Source: an uncultured Oscillospiraceae bacterium
Lineage (GTDB): Bacteria; Bacillota; Clostridia; Oscillospirales; Acutalibacteraceae
Length of the DNA: 64,000 nt
NCBI GenBank assembly: GCA_900549825.1
Contig: URQB01000002.1
Location: forward strand, 62,001 to 126,000
Direction: 5' to 3'
The notes under the pieces are model-generated. The model saw only the letters and a program-made list of their open reading frames with translations, was not told the DNA's origin and searched no databases. The translations under genes were made by a program, and so were the position numbers. This document shows positions 25,287 through 34,268 of this stretch, piece after piece (positions within the stretch are counted from its first letter, which is position 1; each line of letters begins with the position of its first letter).

Positions 25287-26225
25287 CTACCATAGGAAAC
25301 GCTCCTGTCCAGTACCAAACCTGTTGTTGATAACCTTATTAAGTTTTACCCAGGTTTTTTTATGTTCGCCAGTTGATCCTGCGCCATTGACGTATCCAGA
25401 GAAGTAATAGGGATCCCCCATGAAATATTGATTGCTTTCCCATGTCAGCAATCCACTGCAGATGCAGAAGTGTCCGGTTGTTTTATATGGCCAGTTCGTT
25501 GTTGAAGTGGTATTGTTTCTCATTAATATCACCATGGGCTGATAATTTTCAACATCCCATTTGAGACACCTATTAAATGCTGTTTGGCTTCCGGCATAGA
25601 TTTCTTGATAGTAGGAGGCGTAGCCCGATGGGTGACGGGCATTCAAATAGTTCCTTACTAGCGGCAAGTCCGGATAAGTATATCCGATGCTTTTCCAATA
25701 ATTCATGATCGTCGATTGAGCGGGAGAGTCCGCTCCGATGTATTTCAACACCGTTTGAATGGTTGCGGCGCTGCACCAGTCAGATCTCTCTTGCTTGTAA
25801 ATCTTCGGCCACAACGCATAATCGGGCATTGCAATGCCTGCAACGAAAGTGAACGCCTTAGTTCCTACGCCGGGGGCTGTCAAGATCGCTTTGTTCTTTG
25901 CGAGAGCTGGCTTTTCAACGGATGCGCTACCATTCAGGATTGCTAATTCAGCTTTGGAGAGGGTAACGTTTGAAAGATCGGAAGAAACCATGCCCCCTGC
26001 AGCGGCTTTCTCAAGAATTAGAAGGCGTTGTTCCGGTGAACTGCCGGGTAATAGCTTTTCAACCTGTTCGGCAAGCGATTCGGCGGGCCCCACGGTTGCT
26101 GCGTCGCCTTTCATGGCGCCGTTCATTGCGTCTGTATGATTCGACGCGCTGACGGAGAAAGCAAGGCTGGAGATCGAGCATATTGCCAGGATAGACGCAA
26201 ATAAGCGTTTCATTATCGTTTTCAT
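25287..26225 (-). CDS. Secreted C39-like cysteine peptidase family protein
   Basis: 312 aa. Signal peptide at 1-28 (KRLFASILAICSISSLAFSV, cleaved near SAS), a helical pro-region, then a papain-like C39 domain: catalytic Cys151 in ERSDWCSAATIQTVLKYIG, His252 in TTGHFCICSG and the Asp in YFMGDPYYFSG. C39-like-2 proteins include secreted proteases and bacteriocin-processing domains, but no ABC transporter is fused here. AAAGGAG is seven bases before the ATG. It lies in the same direction as the lipoprotein gene 186 bases away; both look like accessory surface functions. Confidence 0.82.
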   Translation of the reverse strand: MKTIMKRLFASILAICSISSLAFSVSASNHTDAMNGAMKGDAATVGPAESLAEQVEKLLPGSSPEQRLLILEKAAAGGMVSSDLSNVTLSKAELAILNGSASVEKPALAKNKAILTAPGVGTKAFTFVAGIAMPDYALWPKIYKQERSDWCSAATIQTVLKYIGADSPAQSTIMNYWKSIGYTYPDLPLVRNYLNARHPSGYASYYQEIYAGSQTAFNRCLKWDVENYQPMVILMRNNTTSTTNWPYKTTGHFCICSGLLTWESNQYFMGDPYYFSGYVNGAGSTGEHKKTWVKLNKVINNRFGTGQERFLW

Positions 26226-26679
26226 GATGTTTCTCCTTTCTAGAACTTCCGTTCATGTTTTTTCATCTTAATAGAGCGTTATCGAAGTGATTAAGTCTCA
26301 GGGCTTGCCGTTACTTCCACATTGGGCTCACCCAACCTTTCTGGGTTTTATAACAAGATTCTCTTACAATTCCCGATTTCATAAAAAGGGATATGCACGC
26401 AAAGCGAGATGGAAAAATTATATAAAAAATTCTATAATTTTCCCTATTTAAATATATCATAAATAACAATATTAGTCAACAATATTATGAAAAAAGGAGC
26501 AATTAATCCAAGTTAAGTATAAACTGACCAAATCGATGCGTATCAAATTACATATTTTTTATAAGAAGCGCACTGCTTTACATTTTTATCTGTTCATAAT
26601 TTACAAATTGTCTATTGACTTTATTCTCCAAAGCTTTATCATAAAAGCAAACAGATTGACATCTGAAGGAGGCTGCACC
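26226..26679. other. AT-rich divergent intergenic region
   Basis: About 450 bases between the divergent C39-like gene and ABC operon. It holds a hairpin GGAAAAATTATA / TATAATTTTCC (~26411-26443), two CAATATT copies near 26470-26487 and the ABC promoter. No gene is convincing; open frames lack ribosome sites. Confidence 0.5.
26615..26642 (+). promoter_or_regulatory. Promoter of the ABC transporter operon
   Basis: TTGACT (26615-26620), 16-bp spacer, TATCAT (26637-26642), 38 bases before the ATG. Confidence 0.6.
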
Positions 26680-27396
26680 ATGGCGAACCTGATCGACATA
26701 GAGCACCTGTCGAAATCCTATGGGAAAAATAGGGTGCTGGAGGATATTTCCGTTTCGTTTGGAGCGGGCAATATCATCGGGCTGCTCGGCCCAAACGGCA
26801 GCGGGAAGACCTCGCTGATTAAAATTATGACCGGCCTGATCAATGATTACGAGGGCAGCGTCAAGATCGACGGGCATCGCCCGGATCCGTATACGAAGAG
26901 CATCGTCGCCTATCTGCCGGAGAAAACCTATCTTGCGGAGTGGATGCGCCCCGTGGACGCGGTCAATTATTTTGCGGACTTTTACCAGGATTTCGACAAG
27001 GCGAAGGCGGTGGGCATGATCAACAGCTTCCATCTGCCGATGAAACAGAAGATCAAATCCATGTCCAAGGGCATGCAGGAAAAGCTGCAGCTCGTCCTGG
27101 TAATGTGCCGCAAAGCGAGGCTCTACCTGCTCGACGAGCCGCTGGGCGGCGTCGATCCCGCGGCCCGCGCGTTTATCCTGGATTTTATTATGAAAAACTA
27201 TGCGGAGAATGCATCGATCATTCTCTCTACACACCTGATTAACGATCTTGAGCGCATTTTTGACCGTGCGCTGATGATCGGCAACGGAAAGGTGCTGGTC
27301 AACACCGCCGTTGAGGAAATCCACGCCACCGGCAAAACGCTGGAGGAGACATTTAAGGAGGTGTTCGCTTATGCTTGGGAAATTAATGAAGCATGA
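26680..27396 (+). CDS. ABC transporter ATP-binding protein
   Basis: 238 aa from the ATG at 26680 (AAGGAGG eight bases upstream; the frame stays open 48 codons further without a site). Walker A GLLGPNGSGKTSLIK, Walker B RLYLLDEPLGGVD and the H-loop STHLI are intact; the signature motif is the degenerate MSKGMQEKL typical of exporter-type ABC-2 ATPases. It resembles YtrB/CcmA-like exporters acting on drugs, bacteriocins or lipids. It overlaps the permease gene by 26 bases. Confidence 0.9.
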   Translation: MANLIDIEHLSKSYGKNRVLEDISVSFGAGNIIGLLGPNGSGKTSLIKIMTGLINDYEGSVKIDGHRPDPYTKSIVAYLPEKTYLAEWMRPVDAVNYFADFYQDFDKAKAVGMINSFHLPMKQKIKSMSKGMQEKLQLVLVMCRKARLYLLDEPLGGVDPAARAFILDFIMKNYAENASIILSTHLINDLERIFDRALMIGNGKVLVNTAVEEIHATGKTLEETFKEVFAYAWEINEA

Positions 27397-28192
27397 GTTC
27401 CAGTCGAGCGCCCATTCCGTCGTGAATATTTACATCGCCGCTGCAGTCGCGCTTGCCGCGATGCTGCTTTCCTACGCGGTCAAGGTGACATGGGTCGGCG
27501 TGATCGGCTCGATTGCACTGATCATCATCGGGCTGATCTGCGTGGTCGTCACCCTGGTGGCGGTCGTTACAAATTTTAACCGGACGCTTTATGGGGCGGA
27601 AGGCTACCTCAGCTATACGCTGCCGGTCAAGAGCAGCGCGCTGCTCGCTTCCAAGGCGATCGTTTCCTTCATATGGGTGCTGCTCAGCTATATCTTTATG
27701 ATCGCCACCTTTTTCATCGTATTTGCCTATATCCAATCCTCCATCGGCGAGGAGGTCGGCAGCATGATGGATCTGCTCATGGCCACGGTGGGCCTGCCGT
27801 CCATAAAGGCGATCGGCAAGGCGCTCGCTGTAACGGCAATCGGCCTGTTTATCCAGATTGCGGTATTCGTGTCCGCCGTGTTTTTTGCCGTGACGGTGTC
27901 CAATATCCGCCCCTTCCAGCGGTTTGGGATTTTTACGGCGCTGGCGGTCTTTTTCCTGATCTATATTGTGATGCAGATTCTTCTGTATGTGGCGACCTCC
28001 TATATCCCGCTCACGGTTGTGATCAATGCCGCGGGGAAGATCGTCGTCTCCTTCTCCACGAGTATGATGGCCAAGGGCGCACAGGAGGGAATGGTCATCG
28101 GCATTGCGGGCTTCGTTATTGAAATCCTGATTGCTGCCGGGCTGTTTGCGGGCACGAATGCGCTGATGAAAACAAAGGTCAATATCAAATAA
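27371..28192 (+). CDS. ABC transporter permease (six membrane spans)
   Basis: 273 aa from the ATG at 27371 (AAGGAGG nine bases before). It has about six hydrophobic segments, with a soluble start MLGKLMKHEFQSSAHSVV characteristic of ABC-2 permeases (a Lys/His-rich amphipathic N-helix). The start lies inside the end of the ATPase gene, so the two are coupled. The substrate cannot be inferred. Confidence 0.87.
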   Translation: MLGKLMKHEFQSSAHSVVNIYIAAAVALAAMLLSYAVKVTWVGVIGSIALIIIGLICVVVTLVAVVTNFNRTLYGAEGYLSYTLPVKSSALLASKAIVSFIWVLLSYIFMIATFFIVFAYIQSSIGEEVGSMMDLLMATVGLPSIKAIGKALAVTAIGLFIQIAVFVSAVFFAVTVSNIRPFQRFGIFTALAVFFLIYIVMQILLYVATSYIPLTVVINAAGKIVVSFSTSMMAKGAQEGMVIGIAGFVIEILIAAGLFAGTNALMKTKVNIK

Positions 28193-28200
28193 AATCTGCA

Positions 28201-28237
28201 GGGCGGAGGGCGTTTCCGGGCGCCGCTCCGCCTTTTT
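28201..28237 (+). terminator. Terminator of the ABC operon
   Basis: GGCGGAGGGCG pairs with CGCCGCTCCGCC (one bulge) and is followed by TTTTT. Confidence 0.78.
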
Positions 28238-28261
28238 GCAGAGAAAGGAGGAGGCATCTTC

Positions 28262-28864
28262 ATGAAGCTGATCGATATTTCCGCGGATCTGCTCACAGCG
28301 CCAGTCTATCCGGGCGACCCGGAGCCGCGCCTGCATGTGATTAGCCGGATTGCCAACGGGGATGAATGCAATCTTTCCGCGCTCTATGCCTGCCTGCATA
28401 CTGGGACGCATGCGGATGCGCCGATGCATTTTGTCGAGGGGGGATTGAGTATCTCCGAAATGCCGCTGGATTACTATATTGGCCCCTGCACCGTATTGGA
28501 GATCGGCCCGGGGCCGGTGACCGGGGAGCAGATTGACGCATTGGTAAAGCCTGGCTGCGAACGCGTGCTGTTTAAAAGCAACGGCGGAGCCTATTTTCTG
28601 GAAAGCGCGGGCGATGAATTGGCTGCGCTCGGCGTGCGCCTTGTGGGGACGGACGCGCAGTCGGTCGGTTGCCCGGGCGATCAGGTCTGCCCGCACCGTG
28701 CCCTCCTGCGGGAGAATATTGCCGTGCTGGAAGGCCTGAATCTGGAGGAAGCGGCCCCGGGAAACTATTTTCTGATCGCACCGCCGGTGAAAATCGCGGG
28801 GCGGGACGGGGCGCCTGTGCGCGCGGTGCTTGCGGCGGACTATATTTTCTGGGGCGGCGTGTAA
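28262..28864 (+). CDS. Cyclase family protein (kynurenine formamidase-like)
   Basis: 200 aa. The metal-binding HxGTHxDAP motif is seen as LHTGTHADAPMHF near residue 48, with an upstream DISADLLTAPVYPGDPEP, which defines the PF04199 cyclase/formamidase family. A further catalytic His is usually in the ENL...H region but the later motif here is VGCPGDQVCPHRALL. Possible activities are formamidase or isatin-type hydrolase; no tryptophan genes are near. GAAAGGAGG precedes the ATG. Confidence 0.85.
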   Translation: MKLIDISADLLTAPVYPGDPEPRLHVISRIANGDECNLSALYACLHTGTHADAPMHFVEGGLSISEMPLDYYIGPCTVLEIGPGPVTGEQIDALVKPGCERVLFKSNGGAYFLESAGDELAALGVRLVGTDAQSVGCPGDQVCPHRALLRENIAVLEGLNLEEAAPGNYFLIAPPVKIAGRDGAPVRAVLAADYIFWGGV

Positions 28865-28978
28865 ATCTGTACGGATCAATTACAGCATGGTATGATGTGG
28901 GAAAATCGGTTTCTCATTTTTTCTTTCGCGATTAATAAAGGGAATTGTTTCATATGTTGTGATTCTTCGACAAAACAA

Positions 28979-29007
28979 TTGAAAAAACTCGTTGAATCTG
29001 CTATACT
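28979..29007 (+). promoter_or_regulatory. Promoter of the sugar transferase gene
   Basis: TTGAAA (28979-28984), 17-bp spacer, TATACT (29002-29007). Confidence 0.72.
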
Positions 29008-29057
29008 GAACATCGCAGTATTTTTCAGGGGAGAGAAATCTGTACAGAGGTGTGGGA

Positions 29058-29672
29058 ATGAAACGATTCTTCGATTTGATCTGCAGTCTGCTGGCGATCA
29101 TCCTCCTGTCTCCGGTTTTGCTGAGCCTCAGTATTGTCATTCTGATCGATAGCGGGCGTCCCGTGATTTTCAAACAAAAGCGCGTGGGGCTCAACAATCA
29201 GCTGTTTGATATCTGCAAATTCCGCACAATGAAGCAGGGCACGCGCAATGCGCCGACGTCTGAGCTGAAAGAGTTTGAGCATTGTGTTACCCGGTGCGGG
29301 CGTTTTTTGCGTAAGACGAGCCTTGATGAGCTGCCTCAGCTTTTCAACATCCTGCGAGGGGAGATGAGCTTTGTGGGCCCGCGTCCGCTGATCCCGGAGG
29401 AGGCAGAAATCCGCTCCCTGCGGGAAAAATCAGGCGTTTACCAAATGCGCCCCGGCGTGACAGGCCTTGCCCAGGTCAATGGGCGCGATTTGCTGACAGC
29501 AGAGCAGAAGGTAGCTTATGATGCTTATTATGTGGAGCACCATACGCTCGTGATGGACATCCGCATTTTGCTCCAAACCGTTGCCGCTGTCCTGACGGGC
29601 AAGGGTTTTGCCGAGGGCGGAGAACTGCGGCATCACGGCGAGCAGGGAGAGGACGAAGCGGATACGGAGTAA
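29058..29672 (+). CDS. Bacterial sugar transferase (undecaprenyl-phosphate glycosyl-1-phosphate transferase)
   Basis: 204 aa from the ATG at 29058 (GTG at 29052 in frame is an alternative). One N-terminal membrane helix (LICSLLAIILLSPVLLSLSI) is followed by the short catalytic domain of small WbaP/PglC-type enzymes: KQKRVGLNNQLFDICKFRTM, the catalytic Asp-Glu in TSLDELPQLFNILRGEMSFV, GPRP and RPGVTGLAQVNGRD. It moves a sugar-1-phosphate from a UDP-sugar to undecaprenyl phosphate, the first step of glycan assembly. The C-terminal tail is acidic. No other glycan genes are adjacent. Confidence 0.9.
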   Translation: MKRFFDLICSLLAIILLSPVLLSLSIVILIDSGRPVIFKQKRVGLNNQLFDICKFRTMKQGTRNAPTSELKEFEHCVTRCGRFLRKTSLDELPQLFNILRGEMSFVGPRPLIPEEAEIRSLREKSGVYQMRPGVTGLAQVNGRDLLTAEQKVAYDAYYVEHHTLVMDIRILLQTVAAVLTGKGFAEGGELRHHGEQGEDEADTE

Positions 29673-29694
29673 TGGGATTTTTAGATCGGTACTT

Positions 29695-29729
29695 GCCCAA
29701 GGCTTTTTGCCGTGGGCTTTCTTTTTATT
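29695..29729 (+). terminator. Terminator of the sugar transferase gene
   Basis: GCCCAAGGC / GCCGTGGGC hairpin with a five-T loop, followed by TTTCTTTTTATT. Confidence 0.78.
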
Positions 29730-29790
29730 CTGTGGTCATCTGCCGCTGGGGAGCAAAAGACTTCGAATTTTTGTCGGGAGTGTTCGTTTC

Positions 29791-32700
29791 ATGGAGGAAT
29801 TCATCGACGGCTATGCCGAATGGCAAAACCGCCCGGATATCACGGGGATCGGGCGGATGCCAGACCGTGCGTCGTTTATTCGTTATGCCGAGGAGCAGGA
29901 AGCGCTTTCCGGGGCGGGGCTTTGCTCGGCGCGCTGCATGTCGCTCAATGGGAAATGGCGGTTCCGTTTATACCCGAATCATTTTAAACGGCCGGAGGGC
30001 TTTGCGGATCCGGCTTTCCGCGCTTCCGGCTTCAATACGATCGAGGTTCCCGGCTCCTGGGAGCTGCAGGGCTACGGTGCGCCGCAATATTGCAATGTGC
30101 AGTATCCGTGGGAGGGGCATGAGGACGTCGTGCCGCCCTATGCGCCGGTGGAGACGAATCCGGTGGGCTGCTATCTTAAGCGCTTCCAGCTTCCCCTGGC
30201 TTGGGAGGAAAAACGGGTTTTTCTCCGCTTTGAGGGCGTGGAGTCCGCCTTTTATCTTTATATCAACGGCAAGCGCATCGGCTATGCGGAGAACTCCTTC
30301 AGCCCTTCGGAATTTGAGCTGACAAAGTACCTGCAGCCGGGGAAAAACCTGCTCGGCATGGAGGTTTACCGCTGGTGTACTGGCAGCTGGCTGGAGGATC
30401 AGGATTTCTGGCGGCTTGCGGGCATCTTTCGGGATGTGTACCTTTACGCAACAAATGAAAGCTTTCTGGCAGATGTTTCCCTTTCCGCTCTGCCGGACGC
30501 GGCCTATCAAAACGGCGAGCTGGCGGCCCGGTTGTGCGTCGATACGCCGAGGCCCGGCCAGAGGCTTGAGATGACGGTGCTCGACGGCGGCAAAATCGTG
30601 GGATATGACAGCGCGGACGTTCCGGAAGACGGCGCAGTTTCCCTGCATGCGACGATTGCGCAGGCAAAGCTCTGGAGCGCGGAAAAGCCGCATCTTTATA
30701 CGGTGTGGTTTGCCCTCAGCGGGGACGGGGGCGTGCTGGAATACGTACCCCTGAAGGCGGGCTTCCGCCGCATTGAAATCCGCGGCGGGATTCTGCTGCT
30801 CAACGGCCGCCGTCTGGTGCTGAAAGGGGTCAACCGGCATGAGTTCTCCTGCCTGAACGGCAGAACGCTCACGCGGGAGGAGATGGTGCAGGATGCCCTC
30901 CTGATGAAGGCGAACAACATCAACGCCGTGCGCACCTCGCACTATCCAAATCATCCGGACTGGTATGATATCTGCGATGAATACGGCCTCTATGTCATTG
31001 ATGAAAATAATCTGGAATCCCACGGGACGCAGGGGAGCACGATTTCAGGCTGCCCGGCGGTGCCGGGGAGCCTGCCGGAATGGGAAAACGCCTGCTTGAG
31101 CCGTATCCGGTCGCTTTACGAACGGGATAAAAATCACGCCTGCGTGATCCTCTGGTCGCTCGGCAATGAATCGGGCGGAGGGGCAAACTTTCAGAAAATG
31201 CACGACTGGCTGCGGGGAAGAGACCCGTCCCGTTATGTCCATTATGAATCTGTCTGGGGCAATCCGGAAAAGGATTTAGCCGTCACAGATGTTTACAGCA
31301 TGATGTACGCCTCTCCGGAGCAGGTGGAGGAATTTCTCCATGTGCATCCGGACCGGCCGTTTCTTCTATGCGAATACGCTCACGCGATGGGCAACTCCTG
31401 CGGCGGCGTGGGGCAGTATACGCGGCTGTTCGACGAAGAGCCGCATATGCAGGGCGCATTCGTCTGGGATTTTGTCGATCAGGCGATTTTGACGAAAGAC
31501 AGTCAGGGCAGAGAATATCTGGCCTATGGCGGTGATTTTGGGGACGAGCCGAACGACGGCAATTTCTGCGGCGACGGCCTGTTGTTTGCTGACCGCACGC
31601 CCAGCCCGAAGCTTGCGGAAATAAGAAGGCTCTATCAGAATATCTCATTCCGCGCACTTGATGCGGAACGCGGGACGATTGAGATCGGCAACCATTTTCT
31701 TTTTACGGATCTGTCGGAATTTGAGTTTCGATGGGAGCAGGTTTGCGGCGGGGAATTTTTGCGCGGCGCGACTTTTTATTTTGCGCTTGCGCCGGGCAAA
31801 GTGCGTCTGCTTGAGCTCGAGCTTAATCGTATCTGCCGCCGCGAGTGCTATCTGAATCTTTCCGTTTTCCTGCGAAAGGATACCCCTTGGGCGAAAGCGG
31901 GGACGGAAATCGCGCGCGCGCAGTTTGTGAGCAATCCAATGGTGTTTGAAAGAATGTTGAAACGCCCTGATGCGCCGCTGACGATTTTGGAGAGCTACGG
32001 TACGCTCAGCATTCAGGGAGAATCGCTCTGCGTGCGCTTTTCCCGCCGGACAGGGCAGCTGGTATCGATCCGCCGTGGCGGGCAGGAATATCTGACTGCT
32101 CCGCTGCGCCCTTCCTTCTGGCGCGCCTCGACGGATAATGACCGCGGGAATCGGACGCCGGTGCGCTGCGCGGTCTGGCGGTTTGCGGGGCAGAATTGCG
32201 CCTATGCGCCCTACACCGTGGACGCGCAGGACGCGCCGCGCGGCGCAGTGCGGGTGACGAGCCGTTTTACCGTCCCCTCGGAGCCGGAGAGCCATGGAAC
32301 GCTGACCTATACGGTCACACAGGCAGGTATTCAGGTGGAGATGCAGTTTCTGCCGGACGGAAGGCTTCCCGAATTGCCAGAGGCCGGCGTGTGCTTTGAG
32401 ACGGGCGCCGTGTATGAAACGCTGTCCTTTTTGGGGCGCGGCCCGCTGGAGAATTACAGCGATCGGAAAGCAGCGGCGGAGCTCGGCCTTTACCGCATCC
32501 CGGTGGAATCGCTTTACGTCCCCTATCTGCGCCCGCAGGAAAACGGCGCGCGTACGGAGGTGCGCTTCGCCGCGCTGGAAGGGGAAAAACGCACGCTGCG
32601 GATTGAAAGCGCGGGGGAGGAGCCCTTTACGCTCTCCATTTGCCGCTGGTCGCCCGAAGAGCTGGAAGCGGCGGACCATGCCAAGGATCTGCCGGAGAGC

Positions 32701-32838
32701 GGCAGGCTGTTTGTGCGCGTGCTCGCGCGGCAGATGGGGGTCGGCGGGGACGACAGCTGGGGCGCCCTGCCGCAGGAGGAGCACAGATTGTTCAGCGGCA
32801 GGCCCTATGCGCTGCGATTTGCACTGATTCCGGAATAA
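29791..32838 (+). CDS. lacZ: Beta-galactosidase (GH2)
   Basis: 1015 aa from the ATG at 29791 (the frame is open further upstream but crosses the terminator). It has all LacZ domains in order: jelly-roll sugar-binding (from ~45), Ig-like, the TIM barrel with acid/base Glu460 in WSLGNESGGG and nucleophile Glu528 in CEYAHAMGN, and the C-terminal beta-sandwich (FWRASTDNDRGN). Length is close to E. coli LacZ (1024). It hydrolyses lactose and beta-galactosides in the cytoplasm. The WYL regulator downstream may control it; galE elsewhere would process galactose. Confidence 0.95.
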   Translation: MEEFIDGYAEWQNRPDITGIGRMPDRASFIRYAEEQEALSGAGLCSARCMSLNGKWRFRLYPNHFKRPEGFADPAFRASGFNTIEVPGSWELQGYGAPQYCNVQYPWEGHEDVVPPYAPVETNPVGCYLKRFQLPLAWEEKRVFLRFEGVESAFYLYINGKRIGYAENSFSPSEFELTKYLQPGKNLLGMEVYRWCTGSWLEDQDFWRLAGIFRDVYLYATNESFLADVSLSALPDAAYQNGELAARLCVDTPRPGQRLEMTVLDGGKIVGYDSADVPEDGAVSLHATIAQAKLWSAEKPHLYTVWFALSGDGGVLEYVPLKAGFRRIEIRGGILLLNGRRLVLKGVNRHEFSCLNGRTLTREEMVQDALLMKANNINAVRTSHYPNHPDWYDICDEYGLYVIDENNLESHGTQGSTISGCPAVPGSLPEWENACLSRIRSLYERDKNHACVILWSLGNESGGGANFQKMHDWLRGRDPSRYVHYESVWGNPEKDLAVTDVYSMMYASPEQVEEFLHVHPDRPFLLCEYAHAMGNSCGGVGQYTRLFDEEPHMQGAFVWDFVDQAILTKDSQGREYLAYGGDFGDEPNDGNFCGDGLLFADRTPSPKLAEIRRLYQNISFRALDAERGTIEIGNHFLFTDLSEFEFRWEQVCGGEFLRGATFYFALAPGKVRLLELELNRICRRECYLNLSVFLRKDTPWAKAGTEIARAQFVSNPMVFERMLKRPDAPLTILESYGTLSIQGESLCVRFSRRTGQLVSIRRGGQEYLTAPLRPSFWRASTDNDRGNRTPVRCAVWRFAGQNCAYAPYTVDAQDAPRGAVRVTSRFTVPSEPESHGTLTYTVTQAGIQVEMQFLPDGRLPELPEAGVCFETGAVYETLSFLGRGPLENYSDRKAAAELGLYRIPVESLYVPYLRPQENGARTEVRFAALEGEKRTLRIESAGEEPFTLSICRWSPEELEAADHAKDLPESGRLFVRVLARQMGVGGDDSWGALPQEEHRLFSGRPYALRFALIPE

Positions 32839-32840
32839 AG

Positions 32841-32951
32841 CAGATGTCAGATGAGGCTTTTTAGATGTGTGATGGACAATACTGTTTTCAGGAAACATTC
32901 CGCCTGCCTTTGTCACGTCTGGCGTCTGTTATCTGTCGTCTGAAATCTGAT
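32841..32951. repeat. Heptad-repeat intergenic element, copy 1
   Basis: Left part CAGATGT-CAGATGA, right part a row of 7-bp units ending in CTG: ACGTCTG, GCGTCTG, TTATCTG, TCGTCTG, AAATCTG (about 32915-32949). The left units are the reverse complement type, so the ends can pair. It fills the space between lacZ and the WYL gene. Confidence 0.6.
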
Positions 32952-32964
32952 AGGGGGGGAGCCT

Positions 32965-33903
32965 ATGCAGATCAACCGTTTATTTGAAATCATCTATTTG
33001 CTGCTGGAGAAGGGCAGTGTTACGGCGGCTGCACTCGCGGAACATTTTGAAGTGTCGGTGCGTACGATCTACCGCGATATCGACCTGCTCTCCGGAGCGG
33101 GCATCCCAGTTTACTGCAATCGCGGGCGCGGCGGCGGAGTGAGCCTTCTGCCGGATTTTGTGCTGGATAAGTCCCTGCTCTCCGAGCGGGAGCAGGATGA
33201 GATTTTATTTGCGCTCCAGAGCATTGCCGCTACGCATGCGGGCGGGGAGGAGGTGCTCGGGCGGGTCAATACGCTCTTCCGCCGCCAGGGAGCCGACTGG
33301 ATCGAGGTCGATTTTTCCCACTGGGGATGGGATTGGGGCAGCGATGAAGGGGAAAAGCGAAAATTCAACCTTCTGAAGGAGGCAATCCTGGGTCGCAGGA
33401 AGCTTCGCTTTACCTATTACAGCGCTTCCGGCGAGAAAAGCGAGCGCACCGCCGCTCCGCTCAAGCTGCTGTTCCGGGGGGGCGGCTGGTATTTGCGGGC
33501 CTGGTGCGAAACGCGCGGGGCCATGCGCACCTTTAAAATCTGCCGGATGGAGGAGGTGTCTCTCACGCAGGAGCGGTTTGAAGCTGCCCTTTTCAACGCC
33601 GCTCCGGAGACGCAGGCACGGCAAAATCCGGAATGCGAAGGCTGGCATCCCCCGCTTATGATCACGCTGCGGTTTGTGCCGCAGATGGCCTATCAGGTGT
33701 ACGATACGTTTTGCCATGATTCAATTCAAACGGAGGCGGACGGGAGCCTGATCGTGCGCATTCGTGTGCCGGACGATGATTGGATATACGGCATGCTCCT
33801 TCAGTATGGAGAGCACGTCCAGGTCCTTGATCCGCCTCAGGTGCGAAAGCAGCTGCTTGACCGCGCGCAAAAAATCATTTCGTTCTATGACGAAAATGAG
33901 TGA
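32965..33903 (+). CDS. WYL-domain transcriptional regulator
   Basis: 312 aa. Residues 1-60 are a DeoR-like HTH (GSVTAAALAEHFEVSVRTIY then RDIDLLSGAGIPVY), and ~140-310 the WYL domain, where the ligand-binding motif reads GGWYLRAWCETRGAMRTFKI (Trp-Tyr-Leu). A C-terminal WCX-like extension follows. WYL proteins respond to nucleic-acid or other negatively charged ligands. It lies 126 bases after lacZ in the same direction. A TGACAC-N4-GTGTCA dyad immediately after the stop may be an operator. Confidence 0.9.
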   Translation: MQINRLFEIIYLLLEKGSVTAAALAEHFEVSVRTIYRDIDLLSGAGIPVYCNRGRGGGVSLLPDFVLDKSLLSEREQDEILFALQSIAATHAGGEEVLGRVNTLFRRQGADWIEVDFSHWGWDWGSDEGEKRKFNLLKEAILGRRKLRFTYYSASGEKSERTAAPLKLLFRGGGWYLRAWCETRGAMRTFKICRMEEVSLTQERFEAALFNAAPETQARQNPECEGWHPPLMITLRFVPQMAYQVYDTFCHDSIQTEADGSLIVRIRVPDDDWIYGMLLQYGEHVQVLDPPQVRKQLLDRAQKIISFYDENE

Positions 33904-33911
33904 TTATTATA

Positions 33912-33927
33912 TGACACGCAGGTGTCA
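33912..33927. promoter_or_regulatory. Operator-like dyad upstream of the zinc-ribbon gene
   Basis: TGACAC-N4-GTGTCA, a perfect 6-bp dyad eight bases after the WYL stop; TATCCT (33940-33945) downstream may be a -10 box. A WYL/DeoR-type repressor is the natural candidate to bind it. Confidence 0.4.
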
Positions 33928-33978
33928 ACTTATTTGTGCTATCCTAACTGCAATACCAAAATGGAAAGGATGGTCAAA

Positions 33979-34257
33979 ATGAAAACAGATTTGTATTGCC
34001 AAAGCTGCGGTATGCCGATGACGGAGGACGCGCACTTCGGCACACATGCAGATGGAAGCCGGAGTGAGGACTATTGCTGCTACTGCTTTAAAAACGGCGC
34101 GTTTCAGCAGGATTGCACGATGGAGGAAATGATCGATTTCTGCCTGGAGGTCGGAAAGGATTCTGGCATGTATACGGATCGGGAAGAGGCGCGCGGGCAG
34201 ATGCTTGCCTGGTTCCCCACACTCAAACGCTGGAAAGAAAATCAGGGGGAAGCCTGA
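33979..34257 (+). CDS. Zinc-ribbon domain protein
   Basis: 92 aa from the ATG at 33979 (AAAGGA upstream). The Cys pairs in YCQSCGMPMTED and YCCYCFKNGAF form the putative zinc ribbon (PF12674 type), followed by a helical FCLEVGKDSGMYTDREEA. Small, cytosolic, function unknown; found beside regulators and radical SAM proteins in Clostridia. The next gene, also Cys-rich, is broken. Confidence 0.85.
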   Translation: MKTDLYCQSCGMPMTEDAHFGTHADGSRSEDYCCYCFKNGAFQQDCTMEEMIDFCLEVGKDSGMYTDREEARGQMLAWFPTLKRWKENQGEA

Positions 34258-34268
34258 GAGGGCCCTGA

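Noticed and set aside
32841..32951. CRISPR-like array
   Set aside because: The repeat unit is 7 bp without spacers; it is a heptad minisatellite-like element.
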